Shown piece by piece: positions 61,600 through 64,000 of a stretch of DNA of 64,000 bases. The number at the start of each line of letters is the position of its first letter. The stretch's first letter is position 1. A program made the translations under genes and the position numbers. The notes under the pieces were generated by a model. It saw only the letters and a list, made by a program, of their open reading frames with translations, had not been told where the DNA came from and did not search any database. The DNA comes from an uncultured SAR86 cluster bacterium (GTDB taxonomy: Bacteria > Pseudomonadota > Gammaproteobacteria > Magnimaribacterales > Magnimaribacteraceae): NCBI GenBank assembly GCA_902606175.1, contig CACLEZ010000002.1:1-64000 (forward strand). The letters run 5' to 3'.

Positions 61600-62121
61600 A
61601 TGAGACGAATAATTACTGGCCACAATGAAAATGGAAAATCCATCATTTCAATAGACGGACCTCCTGCCCGATCGATGGGGGAGGATGCTGGAGGATTATT
61701 TGAAATCTGGAATACTGACGGATCTGGGTTCGAAACTAAGTCAGATGATGACAGAGCAGATATAGATATTATGTTGTCACCCGTGAAAGATGGAACAAAA
61801 TTTAGATATTTTCAGATCAATCCAATTCCAGAAGGAGTTCCACAGGAAATTATAGAGGCGGCTACTGCAGAGGCTTTTGAAAAAATGGGAGCAGCTCATC
61901 ATAGGGTTGATACCTCACGAAATGCAGCAATGCATGAGACCCATACCATTGATTATATTATCCTCCTCAAAGGGGATGTCACTCTGATTTTGGATGAAGA
62001 GGAGGTCGCACTTCAACCGCATGATGTTGTTGTACAAAGAGGGACAAATCACGCTTGGGTAAATAATGGTACTGAACCAGCATTACTAATCGCTGTTCTT
62101 ATTGATAGCAACCTTGTTTAG
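61600..62121 (+). CDS. Cupin-domain protein
   Basis: A 173-aa protein with a C-terminal cupin: MHETHTIDYIILLKGDVTLIL (metal ligand region) and QRGTNHAWVNNG. N-terminal about 75 residues are a separate small domain (DGPPARSMGEDAGGLFEIW). GGGAGAATACA precedes the ATG. It completes the oxygenase-hydrolase-cupin operon; similar cupins occur with aromatic or acetylacetone-type dioxygenases. Confidence 0.8.
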   Translation: MRRIITGHNENGKSIISIDGPPARSMGEDAGGLFEIWNTDGSGFETKSDDDRADIDIMLSPVKDGTKFRYFQINPIPEGVPQEIIEAATAEAFEKMGAAHHRVDTSRNAAMHETHTIDYIILLKGDVTLILDEEEVALQPHDVVVQRGTNHAWVNNGTEPALLIAVLIDSNLV

Positions 62122-62183
62122 TAAACAAATTAAATTTGTATTATCAGAGCCAATAATCTAAAGTGCATTGCCTCTAATTTAGA

Positions 62184-62582
62184 ATGAAAGTAATGCAAGA
62201 ATTTTCGGACAAAACTGCAATCAGTTTATCAATGATATGTTTGATACATTGTCTAGTGTTTCCTTCATTTTTAGTTATCCTTTCAGGATATTTCACACTT
62301 TCTTATGAAAACGAACTCGTTCATTATTTGCTGTTACTAATCGCGATACCTGTAAGTACTTATGCCCTAATTACTGGGGCCAAGAATCATTCAAATTTCA
62401 CTTACTTAGTCATGGGTCTAGTTGGGATCATTAGTTTAATCTTTGCGGTTACTATGGGAGTCGAGCTTTGGGATGAGAGTGGAGAAATAGTTTTTACTAC
62501 TATTGGCGCGTCGCTTGTTGCTTTTTCGCATTATAAAAACTACAAACTTTGCCGAGAAGTAGATTGTGATTCATGTCATTAA
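62184..62582 (+). CDS. MerC-domain membrane protein
   Basis: A 132-aa protein with four helices. LSMICLIHCLVFPSFLVIL resembles the MerC metal-binding pair region, and the tail REVDCDSCH offers another Cys pair and His. MerC relatives transport or bind Hg or other thiophilic metals. No mer operon is present, so the metal is unknown. A second in-frame ATG lies at 62193. Confidence 0.7.
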   Translation: MKVMQEFSDKTAISLSMICLIHCLVFPSFLVILSGYFTLSYENELVHYLLLLIAIPVSTYALITGAKNHSNFTYLVMGLVGIISLIFAVTMGVELWDESGEIVFTTIGASLVAFSHYKNYKLCREVDCDSCH

Positions 62583-62655
62583 ACTTCCTCAAATAATTAT
62601 CTTTATATTTGTTTCAGGGCTTAGGAGACTGGCCCATAATTAGGAGATAGATACT

Positions 62656-63021
62656 ATGGAATTTTTGTACTTAATGGTTGCCGCATTTATATCTTTAGCA
62701 GGAATGCTATTTCACGGAATTGTCGGACAAAAAATATATATGGGTAACATATATAAAAGTGAACTTGAGGCATTAACACAGTCTCTCAGCTTAGTGAGTT
62801 GGCATATTTTTACGATATTTCTTTTGGTAAGTTTTGCTACCTGCATTCTAGTCGCATTTAACTCAAGCCTGTCCTTAATGCTATATCCAGTAATAGGTAC
62901 AAATTTGCTAGGCTCTATTATGTTTTTAGTACTTGGTATTTCCGGTCATCGCGCATTATTGAAGCTTCCGGGGGCTTATCTAATGGGCTTTACAGCTTTC
63001 TTTGCCTACCTATCAGTCTGA
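62656..63021 (+). CDS. Four-helix membrane protein of unknown function
   Basis: A 121-aa protein with hydrophobic segments near residues 3-22, 45-66, 72-95 and 100-120. The loop GIVGQKIYMGNIYKSELEAL lies after helix 1. No family recognised. AGGAGATAGATACT precedes the ATG. Confidence 0.6.
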   Translation: MEFLYLMVAAFISLAGMLFHGIVGQKIYMGNIYKSELEALTQSLSLVSWHIFTIFLLVSFATCILVAFNSSLSLMLYPVIGTNLLGSIMFLVLGISGHRALLKLPGAYLMGFTAFFAYLSV

Positions 63022-63063
63022 ATAATAGATATTATTACCTCTTTAAATTTAAGGAGAAAAGAC

Positions 63064-63459
63064 TTGAAAAAACTACTTATTATTTGTTTTTTAATTTCGT
63101 TTGGTCTGAAGGCAGAAATTTACGAAATCAGGGATTACACCATAGAACCAGAATGGTTTGATGAATATGTTTATTGGGCTGAAAATCATTTCATGCCCTA
63201 TGGAAATGACAGAATAGAAATTATTGATTTTTGGGTAAGCACAGGACAAGAAGCAATAGTAGAAGGAACTAATCCTATTGTTTCTCCAAATGGACAGCCA
63301 AATATCACTTGGGTCGCAAAATATAAAAACAGAGAAGAAAGAGACTCCTTTTTCGCTAATTTAGATGTAGATCCGGAATGGGAAAAAGTTTGGGCAAAAC
63401 ACCCCAATCCCGATGCCTACATTCATTCTAATGCTAGATTTTTTGGTTCAGTCAAATAA
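63064..63459 (+). CDS. Exported NIPSNAP-family protein
   Basis: A 131-aa protein from TTG 63064 with AAGGAGAAAA upstream. Signal peptide (residues 1-17, FGLKA cleavage) followed by a ferredoxin-like NIPSNAP domain: EIYEIRDYTIEPEWFDEYVYW and WVAKYKNREERDSFFANL. Family function is uncertain. Confidence 0.75.
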   Translation: MKKLLIICFLISFGLKAEIYEIRDYTIEPEWFDEYVYWAENHFMPYGNDRIEIIDFWVSTGQEAIVEGTNPIVSPNGQPNITWVAKYKNREERDSFFANLDVDPEWEKVWAKHPNPDAYIHSNARFFGSVK

Positions 63460-63473
63460 TAAGAGATACGGAA

Positions 63474-64000
63474 ATGCTTTACGTATATTTAATAACTCTA
63501 TTTTTGAAGCTTCCTAGTAAGATTCTAATCTGGCTGTCTGGTAAAGAGCAGATTATCACCAAAGGAGACAGGAAACTTGATCCAGGTTTTCAATTTCTAT
63601 TAAATCGTTTGGGAGGTATTTTTTCTGAAAAAGTTGATTTTTCATCATCAGCCTCAGAAATTAGAAGAAAGCTTGCAGAAGCCCAGGAGCCCGCAAAGGC
63701 CTTAAATCCGTCTCTTCCAAAGGGAGTGAGTTATGTAGATCATGAAGTGGCTAGTGGAGACGATTTTATTAGAGTTAGAGAATATTCAACAAATGAGATT
63801 AATAAAAATGCCCCTGCATTGATTTATCTCCATGGAGGAGGATGGGTTTTATTTAGTATTGAGGATCATCATATATTCACAGGATTTTTATCAAAGACAT
63901 TAGAGGCAAAAGTTTTCTCTGTTGACTATAGGCTGGCACCAGAAAATCCTTACCCTGCTGCACTTAATGACTACGATTCTGTTTTCGAGTGGATAGAGCA
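63474..64000 (+). CDS. HSL-family alpha/beta hydrolase (esterase), cut by the window end
   Basis: The reading frame begins ATG 63474 and is open to the last base; about 175 residues are present of a family of about 300-350. It has the hormone-sensitive-lipase oxyanion motif YLHGGGWVLF and the following VDYRLAPENPYPAAL. The GDSAGG nucleophile lies beyond the window. N-terminal helix may anchor it to the membrane. Confidence 0.85.
   Translation, partial: MLYVYLITLFLKLPSKILIWLSGKEQIITKGDRKLDPGFQFLLNRLGGIFSEKVDFSSSASEIRRKLAEAQEPAKALNPSLPKGVSYVDHEVASGDDFIRVREYSTNEINKNAPALIYLHGGGWVLFSIEDHHIFTGFLSKTLEAKVFSVDYRLAPENPYPAALNDYDSVFEWIE

Noticed and set aside
56884-64000. Intact Tn7-like transposon after glmS
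   Set aside because: No tnsA, tnsB, tnsC or tnsD-like protein and no multiple end-binding repeats were seen up to the window end.

Overview
The window is an AT-rich chromosomal segment from a gammaproteobacterium. The gene order trkA-trkH ... glyRS-gmhB-plsC-gyrB-recF-dnaN-dnaA | rpmH-rnpA-yidD-yidC-mnmE-mnmG-rsmG-parA-parB-atp-glmU-glmS is the Pseudomonas-like origin neighbourhood. Short intergenic gaps, frequent 1-20 bp gene overlaps, many TTG/GTG starts, a TonB-dependent receptor and a caa3-like cytochrome oxidase suggest a compact free-living, probably marine, aerobic lineage (SAR86-like is my guess; that assignment is inference).

Layout. 1-8.6 kb: end of polA, dsbB, ATP-type pckA, gshA, a quinone-oxidoreductase-like gene, a Sel1-repeat protein and typA. 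8.6-12.1 kb: a His/Met-rich outer-membrane-like protein and a small run of metabolic genes (ABM monooxygenase, saccharopine-dehydrogenase-like enzyme, DoxX) facing a cupin. 12.3-23.1 kb (minus strand): a complete aa3/caa3 cytochrome c oxidase and assembly cluster (coxB-coxA-ctaG-coxC, SURF1, a SCO-like protein, ctaA, ctaB, SCO1), ending in a His-rich CxxC periplasmic protein and a TonB receptor with long His/Asp-rich loops. 23.2-33.0 kb: aroE-tsaC-purE (minus), then def-fmt-trkA-trkH-acyltransferase-glyRS-gmhB-plsC (plus). 33.0-39.0 kb: gyrB-recF-dnaN-dnaA (minus), with a parS-like site inside recF. 39.0-56.9 kb (plus): rpmH to glmS, including parAB and the eight-gene F1Fo ATP synthase operon. 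Two candidate replication-origin segments are visible: dnaA-rpmH, with two perfect DnaA boxes, and mnmE-mnmG, with an AT-rich stretch and two boxes.

56.9-64.0 kb is accessory. The most unusual feature of the window is here. Directly after glmS the last codons of glmS (Ser-Val-Thr-Val-Glu-stop) plus about 15 bp of downstream sequence recur at least three or four more times, with differences mostly at wobble positions. The repeats separate tiny 'cassettes' that each carry one or two small genes: a GFA-family zinc protein, two tiny membrane proteins, a four-helix membrane protein plus a DUF805 protein, and an Nmad3-like nucleotide-modification protein. No transposase or integrase is seen with them. 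This looks like an integron-like accretion of gene cassettes at the glmS 3' end (the chromosomal region recognised by Tn7-family TnsD), and I rank it as the likely undescribed system. Beyond it lie a 2OG-Fe(II) oxygenase / alpha-beta hydrolase / cupin operon, a MerC-like protein, a NIPSNAP protein and a truncated HSL-type esterase.

No tRNA, rRNA, insertion sequence or CRISPR array was recognised.
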